Assembly: GCA_023421505.1 (NCBI GenBank)
Contig: JAEZTJ010000078.1
Span: 124,001 to 188,000, forward strand
From: Bacillota bacterium
GTDB lineage: Bacteria > Bacillota > Clostridia > Lachnospirales > Lachnospiraceae
Length of the DNA: 64,000 nucleotides
Reading direction: 5' to 3'
Positions 43,333-52,567 of the stretch are shown here, in pieces (within the stretch, counting starts at the first letter, position 1; every line of letters begins with the position of its first letter). Below the pieces are notes generated by a model. That model did not search any database and was not told the origin of the DNA. It saw only the letters and a program-made list of their open reading frames with translations. A program made the position numbers and the translations under genes.

Positions 43333-44916
43333 TCATTCTAAACTTATGTATTCAAAAAAATCATAATCTGCATATGCACTCTGTCCCGCCAAGTCCTGGC
43401 AGCAAATACCGATAAATGCTCCGGTAAAACGAGATTCACCTATTTTCATGTAATAATCATCCGATAAAACAGTCGCATCCAGAGGATTTCCAATTTTCTG
43501 ATAATGCGTTCCGTCAAAAGAATAGGAAAAAATAGCCGACTCTTTATTTGTATCTAAGGCCAGCCATAATGGTCCATATTCAGGAAGACTTATACCTGCA
43601 CCTATTGGTTGTATCTGCTTTCCTAGTTGATTACAAAGCATCGTAAGCACCCTGCCTTCTGTCTCATCAGCAGTAATATACAGGTAATAATGACTGATTG
43701 TATCATAATAATATACCAGTCCGGCCATTTGCTGAAAATTCTCAGGATAGAATTCCACCTTAGTGACTACCCTGCACCAATAATCCTGCTGTCTGACAGC
43801 AAGCAAGGATTGCTCATGCAAGGAGGATAGAGATTCTTTCCCATACAGTCTTAAATACCCCTGCCGCTCCTTCATAGAAGCACGTTCACCCAGAGGAGCT
43901 CTTAACGATTGAAAATGAATATTCCAAGTAACACCTTCAAAATCATCTCTGATATATCTTTGCTGAATTACTGTTTCCGCCTCATCACCGGTCATTTCTA
44001 CAAGACTGCGGGGTGAATTGCCTCCCAAAGCTAACTGCAGCCAGCCATCAACCCATACTACCTCCTCAATACAAGTTTCACGGCCTAAGATACAGCTTTT
44101 ATCCTGTCCAACCGGTCTTCCACACAGATGTACCAGATACCACCTTCCATTATAACCCTCAACAAGACTCGCATGTCCTGCCTTTTGCAGCTCAAGGTCA
44201 GGATGATGTAGGGATGTCAGAATTGGATTCCTTGGACACACTTCATAAGGTCCGAATAAGGAGGAACTGCGCGCCAGAGTTACTGCATGGGAATAGGAAG
44301 TTCCCCCCTCTGCCGTAAGCAAATAATAATAGTCATCCTTTCTGTATAAATGCGGCCCCTCAGTAAAACCCAGAGATGTTCCCTGAAAGACATTTCTTGG
44401 TTTACCTATTAGTTTCTTGTCGTTTACAGAATACTCCTGTAGTAATATCCCACCAAAAGAATTCTTCCAGGTTCGGTAATCCCACAGCATACTGACCAGC
44501 CATTTACGACCATCTTTATCGTGAAACAAGGATGGATCGAAACCACTGGAATTAAGATAGACCGGTTCTGACCAAGGCCCCATAATATGGTCAGAGGTCA
44601 CAAAATAATTGTGCGTATCTTTAAAAATCCCATTATATGATCTAACATTGGTAAAAATCAGGTAAAAAGTACCCTGATCATAGCTTAGGCAGGGCGCCCA
44701 GACACCTCCTGAATTAGGATTACCCAACATATTTAAGTGTGTTTCCTTCAGAGGACGGCAAATCAACTCCCAGTGTATTAAGTCTGTCGAATGATGAATC
44801 TGAACACCGGGAAACCATTCAAAGGTAGAAGTTGCTATGTAGTAGTCCTGATTCACACATAAGATACTGGGGTCCGGATTAAAACCGGGCAAAATAGGGT
44901 TAACTGCAAAAGCCAT
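43333..44916 (-). CDS. GH43 glycosidase (beta-xylosidase / alpha-L-arabinofuranosidase)
   Basis: A 527-residue GH43 enzyme. The five-bladed beta-propeller begins VNPILPGFNPDPSILCVNQDYYIATSTFEWFPGV (catalytic base Asp in NPDPS), with the middle Asp in FDPSLFHDKDGRKW and the acid Glu in SLGFTEGPHLYRKDDYYYL. A C-terminal beta-sandwich (about 330-527) is typical of XynB-type GH43 proteins. There is no signal peptide. It is last of the glycosidases in the operon before the chemoreceptor. GGAGG lies five bases before ATG 44916. Arabinofuranosidase against xylosidase activity cannot be decided. Confidence 0.92.
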   Translation of the reverse strand: MAFAVNPILPGFNPDPSILCVNQDYYIATSTFEWFPGVQIHHSTDLIHWELICRPLKETHLNMLGNPNSGGVWAPCLSYDQGTFYLIFTNVRSYNGIFKDTHNYFVTSDHIMGPWSEPVYLNSSGFDPSLFHDKDGRKWLVSMLWDYRTWKNSFGGILLQEYSVNDKKLIGKPRNVFQGTSLGFTEGPHLYRKDDYYYLLTAEGGTSYSHAVTLARSSSLFGPYEVCPRNPILTSLHHPDLELQKAGHASLVEGYNGRWYLVHLCGRPVGQDKSCILGRETCIEEVVWVDGWLQLALGGNSPRSLVEMTGDEAETVIQQRYIRDDFEGVTWNIHFQSLRAPLGERASMKERQGYLRLYGKESLSSLHEQSLLAVRQQDYWCRVVTKVEFYPENFQQMAGLVYYYDTISHYYLYITADETEGRVLTMLCNQLGKQIQPIGAGISLPEYGPLWLALDTNKESAIFSYSFDGTHYQKIGNPLDATVLSDDYYMKIGESRFTGAFIGICCQDLAGQSAYADYDFFEYISLE

Positions 44917-45016
44917 AAAAACCTCCAATCATTATTAAAGAACAAGAAATCGTAGTCTAAAAACCTTGATTACTTATATAAAACCATTGGCTTTCCTGTC
45001 TTAAACCATTCAATAC

Positions 45017-46975
45017 TTACTGATAAGCAATCGGTATAAATATCCTCATCTCCCCATTTCCTCTGTTATCCCAGGCAAAATACGGAATTAGCCGTGCTTT
45101 CATTTCCTCCAGGCCTTCATAACGAAGCTGCTGGTATAACACATTCCGGTCATACTGTGCTCTTTTTATCCGGTATACGCCACCTTCCAGTGCATAGATG
45201 CTTCTGCCTGCTATGGTATATGGGATTGGTTGAAAGGTTTCCTTTAAGTTAAGCATCAAATCGTCCAGTGTCTCCAAGGAAGCATCCGGTGTCTCAATAC
45301 AATAAACCAAGGGTCCTCTCTCAACTGCTGCCTGATTTACAGCTTCTTCTACCAGGCTATGAGCTTGTGTAAACCGAACCGGCATATCAAAGTATACTAT
45401 AACCTCTTCTCCTTCGGTTAAACCAAGCTTTACGGAGAGATATCCATTATCTTCCTTTTCTGTTAAGGAGTACATGTCTGTTGCTGTTTTCACATATCCA
45501 CTCTGTGCCCAAGCGGGAATTCTAATTTTCAGTAGAATATCACATTGCTTTCTTACCTCTAATATCTTAAAAATAATCCTGCCGTCATAAGGATATTGCG
45601 TATTTTGCTGCAGCGTAAAGTCGGCACCATTTTTCAATTCAAGCTTCGCTTCATTAGCACCATACATACCACACCATACAGCTTCCTCTGATACCGAGTA
45701 AAAATACTCACCTGCCTGTGCTAGTGTTCTCGCAATATTGGGCGGGCAGCAATAGCTTAGAATATATTCTGTTCTTTCCAGTGGCCAGATTAACTCATAA
45801 GGCAGCTGTTTTGCTCTTTGAAGCATATTTTCATAAAAATATTTCGTTCCGTCAAAGCTTATGGCAGCAAGATTTACGTTCAACATAGCCCTTTCCAGCC
45901 AGTCCATGTATTCCGCACGGGGTTCTACTAGGAACATACGGTAAGCCCAGAAGACGAACCCAACACTTGCACAGGTCTCATTGTAGGCAGTAATGTTGGG
46001 AAGCTGATATGCGTAACCGTAGGCCTGATGAATTTTCTGATCCGTAAAGAAATTTCCGTAAGGAGAAACCCCATTATATAAAGCTCCGCAACCGCCCGTA
46101 ATATAAATCTTTCGATCCAGCAGATCACGCCATACCTTATGAAGCATCTTTAAATAGTCTTCCTCACCATTTTCAGAATATAGATCTGCCACTCCCGCAT
46201 AAAGATAATTCGCTCTGACAGCATGTCCTATAATCTCCTCCTGCTGCTTTAGAGGAATACGATCCTGATTATCATCTGTACCGTTTTGTACAGTATCTCT
46301 TAATTCAATCGCGAGTCTGGCAAGCTCCAAATATCTCTTCTCACCAGTTGTACGATAAAGCTCAATGAGGCCCATATAGTGGGAAGGGCACACCGCTGTC
46401 TTTACCTCACCCTTTTCCTTCGCATCCTGATATAGCTTGTCAAGATAACCAGCTGCCTTTATGGCAACCTTCAGTAAGGAATCCCTTCCGGTTACTCTTT
46501 TATATAGACAGGCTGCCGTAAAAAGATGTCCCAGATTATAGATTTCAAAATCGTTGACGTCTCCGTTTCTTAGGACCCCATTCCCTGTTCTTTCGCCGAT
46601 GATCTGTTTTGTAGAGATATAGCCATCCTCAAGCTGTGCTCGACTAATCAGATCACAATATACTTCCAATTGTTGAAACAGTTTCTCATTATTCGTTAGC
46701 TGCGCAGCATAGACCGCAGCCTCCATCCATTTATAAAAATCACCGTCTCCAAAAACGGTTCCGTCATGCTCTCCTACAGCTTCTCCCGCACAGATTCGGA
46801 AATTCTCAAGAACATGACTGATCTCTTTATCTTCAAACATGGATTGCAGATGAGGTACTGTCTTATCTGCAGTATTATGCACTACCTCACTCCAGAATCC
46901 ATCCATAAATTTCACATGTTCATAGCTAAGAGGTACGACCTTCGCATAAGGAGATTTACTGGTATCTGTAAGCAT
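45017..46975 (-). CDS. GH127 beta-L-arabinofuranosidase-like enzyme (DUF1680)
   Basis: A 652-residue GH127 protein; characterised members release beta-L-arabinofuranose with a zinc-bound Cys nucleophile. The zinc cluster is visible as YNETCASVGFVFW (Glu and first Cys, about 330-342) and the pair of Cys in LSYCCPPNIARTL (about 408-420). The (alpha/alpha)6 barrel carries FRICAGEAVGEHDGTVFGDGDFYKWMEA near the start. There is no signal peptide. It overlaps the preceding gene stop by one base (TAATG), so it is translationally coupled. Its likely substrate is an L-arabinosylated pectin or RG-II fragment. Confidence 0.9.
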   Translation of the reverse strand: MLTDTSKSPYAKVVPLSYEHVKFMDGFWSEVVHNTADKTVPHLQSMFEDKEISHVLENFRICAGEAVGEHDGTVFGDGDFYKWMEAAVYAAQLTNNEKLFQQLEVYCDLISRAQLEDGYISTKQIIGERTGNGVLRNGDVNDFEIYNLGHLFTAACLYKRVTGRDSLLKVAIKAAGYLDKLYQDAKEKGEVKTAVCPSHYMGLIELYRTTGEKRYLELARLAIELRDTVQNGTDDNQDRIPLKQQEEIIGHAVRANYLYAGVADLYSENGEEDYLKMLHKVWRDLLDRKIYITGGCGALYNGVSPYGNFFTDQKIHQAYGYAYQLPNITAYNETCASVGFVFWAYRMFLVEPRAEYMDWLERAMLNVNLAAISFDGTKYFYENMLQRAKQLPYELIWPLERTEYILSYCCPPNIARTLAQAGEYFYSVSEEAVWCGMYGANEAKLELKNGADFTLQQNTQYPYDGRIIFKILEVRKQCDILLKIRIPAWAQSGYVKTATDMYSLTEKEDNGYLSVKLGLTEGEEVIVYFDMPVRFTQAHSLVEEAVNQAAVERGPLVYCIETPDASLETLDDLMLNLKETFQPIPYTIAGRSIYALEGGVYRIKRAQYDRNVLYQQLRYEGLEEMKARLIPYFAWDNRGNGEMRIFIPIAYQ

Positions 46976-47646
46976 TATAGTACTCCTTTCCTGATCAGTG
47001 CCTCTTTTAATGAGGCTGCTCCAAATCTGGGACTAGATAAAACTGGTAGCTTATACGCAGCATGCACCAGTTCTTCACAATATGCCATAGAACCCTGGCA
47101 AAATAATATAACATCCACGTCATCTTTTATCTCTTTGGCCTTTTCTAATATCAGCTTTTTAAACTCCTCCTGATTTAGTCCAAAAGCACCCTCTATTAAT
47201 CCATCTACCAAAACCACACTCCGATCCATTTCACGGGCAACCCGTCTAATTGTATTTTTTGTCGGATTAAGGGTCGTAGATAAGGTTGCAAGCACACCGA
47301 TCCGTTTTCCAAGTCGCACTGCTTCTCTGCACATCTCTTCATCAATCCTTATAATCGGAACACCGCAATATTTTGCAAAATCCTGCATCGCATCTACTGC
47401 TTCTCCAACGGAGGAACAGTTATTTAGAATCACCTCCGCACCGTCCTTCACTGCCTGAATAAAGAGTTCTGCAAGCAGTGCAGCTGCTTCCTTCGTTACA
47501 TAGCCAGCCTCTCTTGTCTTTGTAAGAATATCCGGATTTTGATACATCATAAGCTTAGCTGCAGCTCCAATATTTTTCTTTACCTCTGCTTCAACCATAT
47601 CGATTAATTCCGGTGTTGTAGAGGTATATACCAATCCTACCTTCAT
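46975..47646 (-). CDS. Aspartate/glutamate racemase-superfamily protein
   Basis: A 223-residue two-lobe protein of the Asp/Glu/hydantoin racemase superfamily. The two catalytic-type cysteines are visible in LNNCSSVGEA (about 75) and FCQGSMAYC (about 185-193). The start MKVGLVYTSTTPELIDMVEAEV is typical. In a glycan operon it is unlikely to supply cell-wall glutamate; an isomerase or decarboxylase role on a sugar acid is possible because this fold also includes arylmalonate decarboxylase-like enzymes. It is coupled to GH127 downstream and follows the GH63-like gene. Function is inferred only at the fold level. Confidence 0.78.
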   Translation of the reverse strand: MKVGLVYTSTTPELIDMVEAEVKKNIGAAAKLMMYQNPDILTKTREAGYVTKEAAALLAELFIQAVKDGAEVILNNCSSVGEAVDAMQDFAKYCGVPIIRIDEEMCREAVRLGKRIGVLATLSTTLNPTKNTIRRVAREMDRSVVLVDGLIEGAFGLNQEEFKKLILEKAKEIKDDVDVILFCQGSMAYCEELVHAAYKLPVLSSPRFGAASLKEALIRKGVL

Positions 47647-47755
47647 TGACTAAGCTCCTTCCCTTTTTTCTCTTGTTGTTTTTCTAATTGTCAAAGCATA
47701 CCATACTTTAAGCTTGAACTTCACAACAGACTACTGCTTAACATACTCCCTAGCA

Positions 47756-49027
47756 TTAATTACTTTTTTCACATACGTACATTTTATATTCTTTTAGCTC
47801 CTCAGACATATTTAATACAAGAATATTCCAGTTCAAAAAACCACCATTCATAATCGGTTCTCCGGTAAATGGATCATAATATTCATGCATACTGCTGGTT
47901 TTCTCCAAATCTGTTCCTAGGAGCAAGATTGTACGACTATACAAGTCCTTTGCTTCCTCATAATAACCGTAATTAAGCATTCCCTTAAATACCGCATAGT
48001 TCACTACCAGCCAGATTGGACCGAGCCAGTTAGACGGATTATTCGTTACAGAAAGATCAAACATTTTCTCATCCTTTGATAAGGATACAATTCCATAAGG
48101 ACTATAGAACGTTTTATCATCCTTAGCATGCTGCAGTAAACTCTCTGCCTGCTCCTTTGTAGCAAAGCCTGCAAGCATCGGCAAAAAACCTGACCATGCC
48201 CTAATTTTAATTGGAAGTGTCTTCCAGAATACTCCTAAGCCCTGATGGAACCAATCAAATTTTCTAGTTTTAATATCTACATCAGCTGAGTAAAAAAAGG
48301 CATCTCTTTTATCCCAGCATTCAGACTGGATTGCCGTAACCAGCTTTTTAGCTTCTTCCTCATACCAAGCAGCATCCGCCTTTTCACAGCCAAGCTTATC
48401 CATAAGCTTTACCATAGCCTCTAATTCCATTACCATGAAGCTGTTTAAGAATATATTTGCTGTCGAAAACTTCGGTCTTCCAAAGGTAGCCGGATCATTA
48501 TCCATGCCGATCATGATATCATCACACCATACATAAAGTCCGCAGTGCTCGAAGTAGTAATTTCTTTTATAGCATTCAAAATATTTCTTTATTCCGGGAA
48601 GATATTCACGTATCCACTCATAATCCTTTGCAAAATCCGATATCAGAACAATCTGCTGGCATAGGAAGGGCTTATGCATATTCATCAGTACGCCTTCCTC
48701 ATGCTTTATATTAAGATAAGGCCTTGGCCAATCAGCCACCTCAATCATCATCGGAATATAGCCATCCTCCAGCTGATGATCAAGAAAATTATATACATTG
48801 CCCTTAGCATGCTTAATCAGCTTACTAGTAAATGCTTCTTCCTTTTTCTGCTTAGCATAACTAATCAACCCATACACAGACCAATACGTATCCCAATCCC
48901 ATACATTTCCGTCATAGACAGAGCCGGGATCAATAAAAGGATATCGTATGAAGCTCCTTGGTTCCTTAAAAACCTTATCAACGTTCTTTTCAACATGATG
49001 AAACAACAGATTTATTACTTCGTCCAT
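47756..49027 (-). CDS. GH63/GH37-like (alpha/alpha)6 glycosidase
   Basis: A 423-residue soluble protein with clan GH-G features: VWDWDTYWSVYGL (about 41-53), a GMDNDP segment (about 170) with the probable catalytic Asp, NWLGPIWLVVNY (about 333) and SSMHEYYDPFTGEP (about 383-396) with a probable catalytic Glu. It is shorter than full GH63 alpha-glucosidases and resembles the trimmed glucosylglycerate/mannosylglycerate-hydrolase-like forms. There is no signal peptide. Its start directly follows a family A leader. The substrate may be an unusual alpha-linked disaccharide; specificity is unknown. Confidence 0.8.
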   Translation of the reverse strand: MDEVINLLFHHVEKNVDKVFKEPRSFIRYPFIDPGSVYDGNVWDWDTYWSVYGLISYAKQKKEEAFTSKLIKHAKGNVYNFLDHQLEDGYIPMMIEVADWPRPYLNIKHEEGVLMNMHKPFLCQQIVLISDFAKDYEWIREYLPGIKKYFECYKRNYYFEHCGLYVWCDDIMIGMDNDPATFGRPKFSTANIFLNSFMVMELEAMVKLMDKLGCEKADAAWYEEEAKKLVTAIQSECWDKRDAFFYSADVDIKTRKFDWFHQGLGVFWKTLPIKIRAWSGFLPMLAGFATKEQAESLLQHAKDDKTFYSPYGIVSLSKDEKMFDLSVTNNPSNWLGPIWLVVNYAVFKGMLNYGYYEEAKDLYSRTILLLGTDLEKTSSMHEYYDPFTGEPIMNGGFLNWNILVLNMSEELKEYKMYVCEKSN

Positions 49028-49081
49028 TTTTTACCCCATTCCTGCGCTGCTTAATTGGCTCGCTTGCGAGACAATGCGCAT
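49028..49081 (-). repeat. Structured leader repeat family A, copy 5
   Basis: On the minus strand it shows TGCGCA, the CTCGC-AA-GCGAG hairpin, AGCAGCGCAGGAATGGGG and then TAAAAA and the ATG at 49027. It fills most of the 82-base gap to the permease stop at 49110. Confidence 0.8.
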
Positions 49082-49109
49082 CTCCAATCCTACACCTACT
49101 TTTATTCAC

Positions 49110-49937
49110 TTAGCCCTTCACTGCTCCCGAAGTCATACCTTCAATTACCTTCTTATTCAGTGCGATATAGATAACAAGTAACGGCATAACGCTCATGGAT
49201 ACCGAAGCAAAGATCGCACCCCAGTTCTTTGCACCGAATTCGTCCTGAAAATATAATAGGCCTGTCTGAATCGTCTTTAAGCTGGAGGAGCTGATAAAGG
49301 TCATAGAAAAGATAAGATCATTCCACTTAAAGAAGAACTGAAGCACTAGAACGGTTACAATTGCATTCTTCATTAAAGGAACCACAATATGCCACATCAT
49401 CTTATAGATACCACAGCCATCAATAACCGAGGCTTCCATAATCTCGGCAGGCAGTGACCGTAGATAACCACCTACTAAGTAAAACGATAAGGAAAGTCCA
49501 AAGGCTATATAGGCTAAAATCAGACTGGTTCTGGTATTCATCAGATTCATCTTGTTATAAATCTGGAAAAGCGGAATTAATGCAGTTGCTACCGGTACCA
49601 TAATTCCAAGACCGAAAAAAGCATCCATTGCTTTTCTCCATTTCCATTCCATCTTTGTCAAAGCAAAGCCTGCAGTGACGGTAAAATAAACAATGAAAAC
49701 CAGAGCGATCAGTGTATTGATTAAACTGTTAGCAAAGTATACGGACATATGTCCTCTGGTCCAGGCATCAATATAATTTTTAATATAGAAGCCTGCATTT
49801 AATGCATAAGCCGGTTTACTGGTCCATTCAAACTGCTGCTTAAAGGATGCAGTGAGCAACCAGAACAAAGGATAAATTTCTATAATACATATGATAAAGA
49901 TCAAAATTTTTATCAATAAGGATTTCATTTTCTTCAT
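49110..49937 (-). CDS. Carbohydrate ABC importer permease, MalG type (second system)
   Basis: A 275-residue membrane permease with six predicted helices. The EAA loop reads EIMEASVIDGCGIYKMMWHI (about 163-182), the N-terminal FWLLTASFKQQFEW segment is CUT1-like, and the C-terminus ends with the family VIEGMTSGAVKG. GGAGG lies six bases before the ATG. It follows the MalF-type gene by 55 bases. As in the first importer there is no ATPase gene; a shared MsmK-like ATPase is expected elsewhere. It imports an oligosaccharide used by the GH43, GH127 and GH106-like enzymes. Confidence 0.92.
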   Translation of the reverse strand: MKKMKSLLIKILIFIICIIEIYPLFWLLTASFKQQFEWTSKPAYALNAGFYIKNYIDAWTRGHMSVYFANSLINTLIALVFIVYFTVTAGFALTKMEWKWRKAMDAFFGLGIMVPVATALIPLFQIYNKMNLMNTRTSLILAYIAFGLSLSFYLVGGYLRSLPAEIMEASVIDGCGIYKMMWHIVVPLMKNAIVTVLVLQFFFKWNDLIFSMTFISSSSLKTIQTGLLYFQDEFGAKNWGAIFASVSMSVMPLLVIYIALNKKVIEGMTSGAVKG

Positions 49938-49992
49938 GCTTTACCTCCACGATGCCATCTTTTGGCACCCATTATAATCTGAAAGGATTTTA

Positions 49993-50874
49993 TTACCTTT
50001 CTTTGCTGTCAAAGGCACGAATAATTCGTGAACCTGTAAAGCAGAGAACAAATATGAAGATAGCAATTACACTTCCGTATCCCATCTTACTGTAGGTAAA
50101 TGCTACATTATACATATACATGGATAAGGATTTAGTCGCATTACCCGGTCCTCCGTTTGTTAAAGCAAGTGCTGATTCAAACATTTTTACAGTACCTGTA
50201 AAGCTGAAAATCAGACAGGTAATCGTAATCGGTCTTAACAGAGGGAAAAGTACCCTTTTAAATAAATTCCAGCCGTTACAGCCATCAATCTTTGCTGCTT
50301 CGATTACTTCACCCGGAATATCTAAAAGTGCGCCATAATAAATTACCGAATAAAAGCCCATTGCCACCCAGATATCCATTGCGCTTAGACAATAAAGTGC
50401 AGTTGATGCCTGACCAATCCACGGCTGCACCAGTTTTTCCAAACCAATATTAGCTAAAATACTGTTTAAGAGACCGTAATTTGGCTGTATTTCATATATC
50501 TTTGCAAATAATTGTCCAACTGCAACCGTCGGTAAAACTACCGGGAAGAATACAAGCGTACGGATTAAGCTCTTAAATCTTTTCAGCCAGAAGTTAAATA
50601 GGAGTGCCAAAGCAAGACCCAAACCAACCTGACCAATCATTACAATTGCTATATATCTTACATTAACGAATAACGCATCTATAAAATTCTTATCCTTGAA
50701 TAACCTGATATAATTTTCGAATCCAGAAAATTCCCACTTAAGTCCCGGAGTTCCACTATAAAAAGAATAATAGAACGACCATAATACCGGTAATACAACG
50801 ATTACCGCATACAAAATAAAGGGCGGAAGTATAAACAGCGCAATTGCTTTCCTATTGCCTAATACTTTGTTCAT
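49993..50874 (-). CDS. Carbohydrate ABC importer permease, MalF type (second system)
   Basis: A 293-residue membrane permease with six predicted helices, an EAA loop (EVIEAAKIDGCNGWNLFKRV, about 188-207) and the C-terminal family motif LTNGGPGNATKSLSMYMY. It pairs with the MalG-type permease downstream. A strong hairpin lies in the 140-base gap after the binding-protein gene, likely lowering permease expression relative to the binding protein. The ribosome site is AGCAGGTG, weaker than others in this cluster. Confidence 0.92.
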   Translation of the reverse strand: MNKVLGNRKAIALFILPPFILYAVIVVLPVLWSFYYSFYSGTPGLKWEFSGFENYIRLFKDKNFIDALFVNVRYIAIVMIGQVGLGLALALLFNFWLKRFKSLIRTLVFFPVVLPTVAVGQLFAKIYEIQPNYGLLNSILANIGLEKLVQPWIGQASTALYCLSAMDIWVAMGFYSVIYYGALLDIPGEVIEAAKIDGCNGWNLFKRVLFPLLRPITITCLIFSFTGTVKMFESALALTNGGPGNATKSLSMYMYNVAFTYSKMGYGSVIAIFIFVLCFTGSRIIRAFDSKER

Positions 50875-50904
50875 GTGCTACACCTGCTTCCATTTTTAAT
50901 GAAA

Positions 50905-50945
50905 GGAGGTGCCGGATGTCTTGTGAAGACTATCCCAACACCTCC
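50905..50945 (-). terminator. Intercistronic attenuator hairpin (second importer)
   Basis: On the minus strand GGAGGTG / CACCTCC closes a larger hairpin with inner pairs GGAT / ATCC and GTCTT / AAGAC, followed by TTTCATT. Its position between binding protein and permease suggests partial termination. Confidence 0.65.
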
Positions 50946-51014
50946 CAGTTATCTTATTCGTTTCCTACCGGAAATCAATCCGGTAAAGTGATAAATACAT
51001 TAGTATACCTAGTG

Positions 51015-52403
51015 TTATTTACTTGCATCGTATGCATCCTGAATGGACTGCATATATTCCTGCGGAGTCATATCCTTATTAATTAAGGTCTGTACATTCT
51101 CCTGTGCAACCGTTGAGGTTTCGGAGTTCATCTTTGCTTCATACCATGCGAATGCGGAGGTAGCACTGTTGATCTTCTCAAGCACGAGCTTAGTATAACC
51201 TGACATATCTCCTTCAGGAACGGTATAGGTATAACCCTTAACAGAACCCTGTACACTCATCGCCTCGTTACCAATTTCAGATACGAAGTATTTTAAGAAC
51301 CAGCTTGTACCCTCATCATATTTATCTTTGCTGAAGGCAAGGATATTACCACAGTTCATAGAGTAGGAATTCTCATCGCTGATGGCTGCATCAACAACCG
51401 GAACGTTGAAGAAACCAATTCCGTCTTCCCCTGCTAAGTTGTAGCTGGGATCATTTAAGTTAGAAGTAAACCAGCTTCCGTTGTAGAAGATCGCTGCCTG
51501 ACCAGATGCGAGCATAGTGCCTGCTGTATTCATATCAACTGTTGTTACACCTTCACCAAAGTAGCCCTTTTCTGCCCATTCCTGAATTTTTGCTGCACCT
51601 TTTACATAAGCTTCATCTGTGTATTTTGTCTCACCATTCGCTGCTTTTGTCATTGCATCTGCGCCCATCAGTCTTACTGTGTAAGCATTCACTAGACGGG
51701 TTGCGCCCCATTTATCTCCGGCACCACAGGAGAGTGGTTGAATACCTGCTTCTTTTAACTTAGCAAGTACAGTTTCAAATTCATCCCAGGTTGTAGGAGC
51801 TGTAACACCAGCCTTTTCAAATAAAGCTTTGTTATACCAGAAGCCTTCTACGTTAAGTCCAAGTGGCAAGTCATATAGAGAATCTGTTTCTGATAAGCTC
51901 TTTAATAAGGATACTGCAGAAGGATTCATATAATCATTCAGTCCAAGCTTATCAAGCTCTGCACCAACATCAAGTACCTTATCCGCTTCAACCAGCTCTT
52001 TAAGTGGAGTACCTGACTCATATACAAAAATATCAGGTAAATCATTCGATGCAGCTAAAGTTGAAATCTTCATCTTTAAATCATCTGCTGATACTAATTC
52101 ATATTCATAATTAAAATTAGGATTTACCTTTTCCTTATAACGCTTTAAAATATTGTTCATTAAAATTCCGTTATCGTTATCCTCAGCCCAGATAGATAGA
52201 ATTTTAATTGTTTTCTCAAGCCGCGGGTCTGCTCCGTCTGTCGTCTGTGCCCCCTCAGTAGGATCAGCCGCCGGTGCAGTAGTTGCTGTAGCTGCCGGTT
52301 CATCTGATTTTGATGATGAATCAGAACTGGATTTACCGCATCCTGTAAAAAGTGTTGCAGCCATAACTGCCGCAAGTAAAACCGATACAAATCGTTTCTT
52401 CAT
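51015..52403 (-). CDS. Extracellular sugar-binding lipoprotein (second ABC importer)
   Basis: A 462-residue family-1 solute-binding lipoprotein. The signal peptide KKRFVSVLLAAVMAATLFTGC has the lipobox LFTGC (Cys about 21), followed by a Ser/Ala/Thr-rich linker to about 55 and the two-lobe binding fold. I start at 52403, because GGAGG lies just upstream, not at the longer ATG 52436. It heads the operon that runs through the permeases, GH63-like, racemase-like, GH127 and GH43 genes. It lies directly downstream of the second YesN-type regulator gene, with paired direct repeats in its promoter. Ligand unknown. Confidence 0.92.
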   Translation of the reverse strand: MKKRFVSVLLAAVMAATLFTGCGKSSSDSSSKSDEPAATATTAPAADPTEGAQTTDGADPRLEKTIKILSIWAEDNDNGILMNNILKRYKEKVNPNFNYEYELVSADDLKMKISTLAASNDLPDIFVYESGTPLKELVEADKVLDVGAELDKLGLNDYMNPSAVSLLKSLSETDSLYDLPLGLNVEGFWYNKALFEKAGVTAPTTWDEFETVLAKLKEAGIQPLSCGAGDKWGATRLVNAYTVRLMGADAMTKAANGETKYTDEAYVKGAAKIQEWAEKGYFGEGVTTVDMNTAGTMLASGQAAIFYNGSWFTSNLNDPSYNLAGEDGIGFFNVPVVDAAISDENSYSMNCGNILAFSKDKYDEGTSWFLKYFVSEIGNEAMSVQGSVKGYTYTVPEGDMSGYTKLVLEKINSATSAFAWYEAKMNSETSTVAQENVQTLINKDMTPQEYMQSIQDAYDASK

Positions 52404-52460
52404 AAATAGCCTCCTCTGTTTAAATAACTTATACAATACTGCAAGACTTATTTTGTCTGT

Positions 52461-52537
52461 ATCTATACAATATCACGACATTGACTAGATAACTAGCTGA
52501 GCATTTTTTATATTTTGTACACATTTTTTATATTTTG
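52461..52537 (-). promoter_or_regulatory. Promoter with paired direct repeats, probable response-regulator site
   Basis: The same 16-base word, CAAAATATAAAAAATG on the minus strand, occurs at 52502-52517 and 52522-52537, 20 bases apart. About 35 bases downstream lies a -10-like TATAGAT (52461-52467) with no good -35 box, as expected for an activator-dependent promoter. The likely activator is the AraC-type response regulator encoded immediately upstream. Confidence 0.6.
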
Positions 52538-52567
52538 CATTTCCGTAATGGCAAATTGTACATATTA

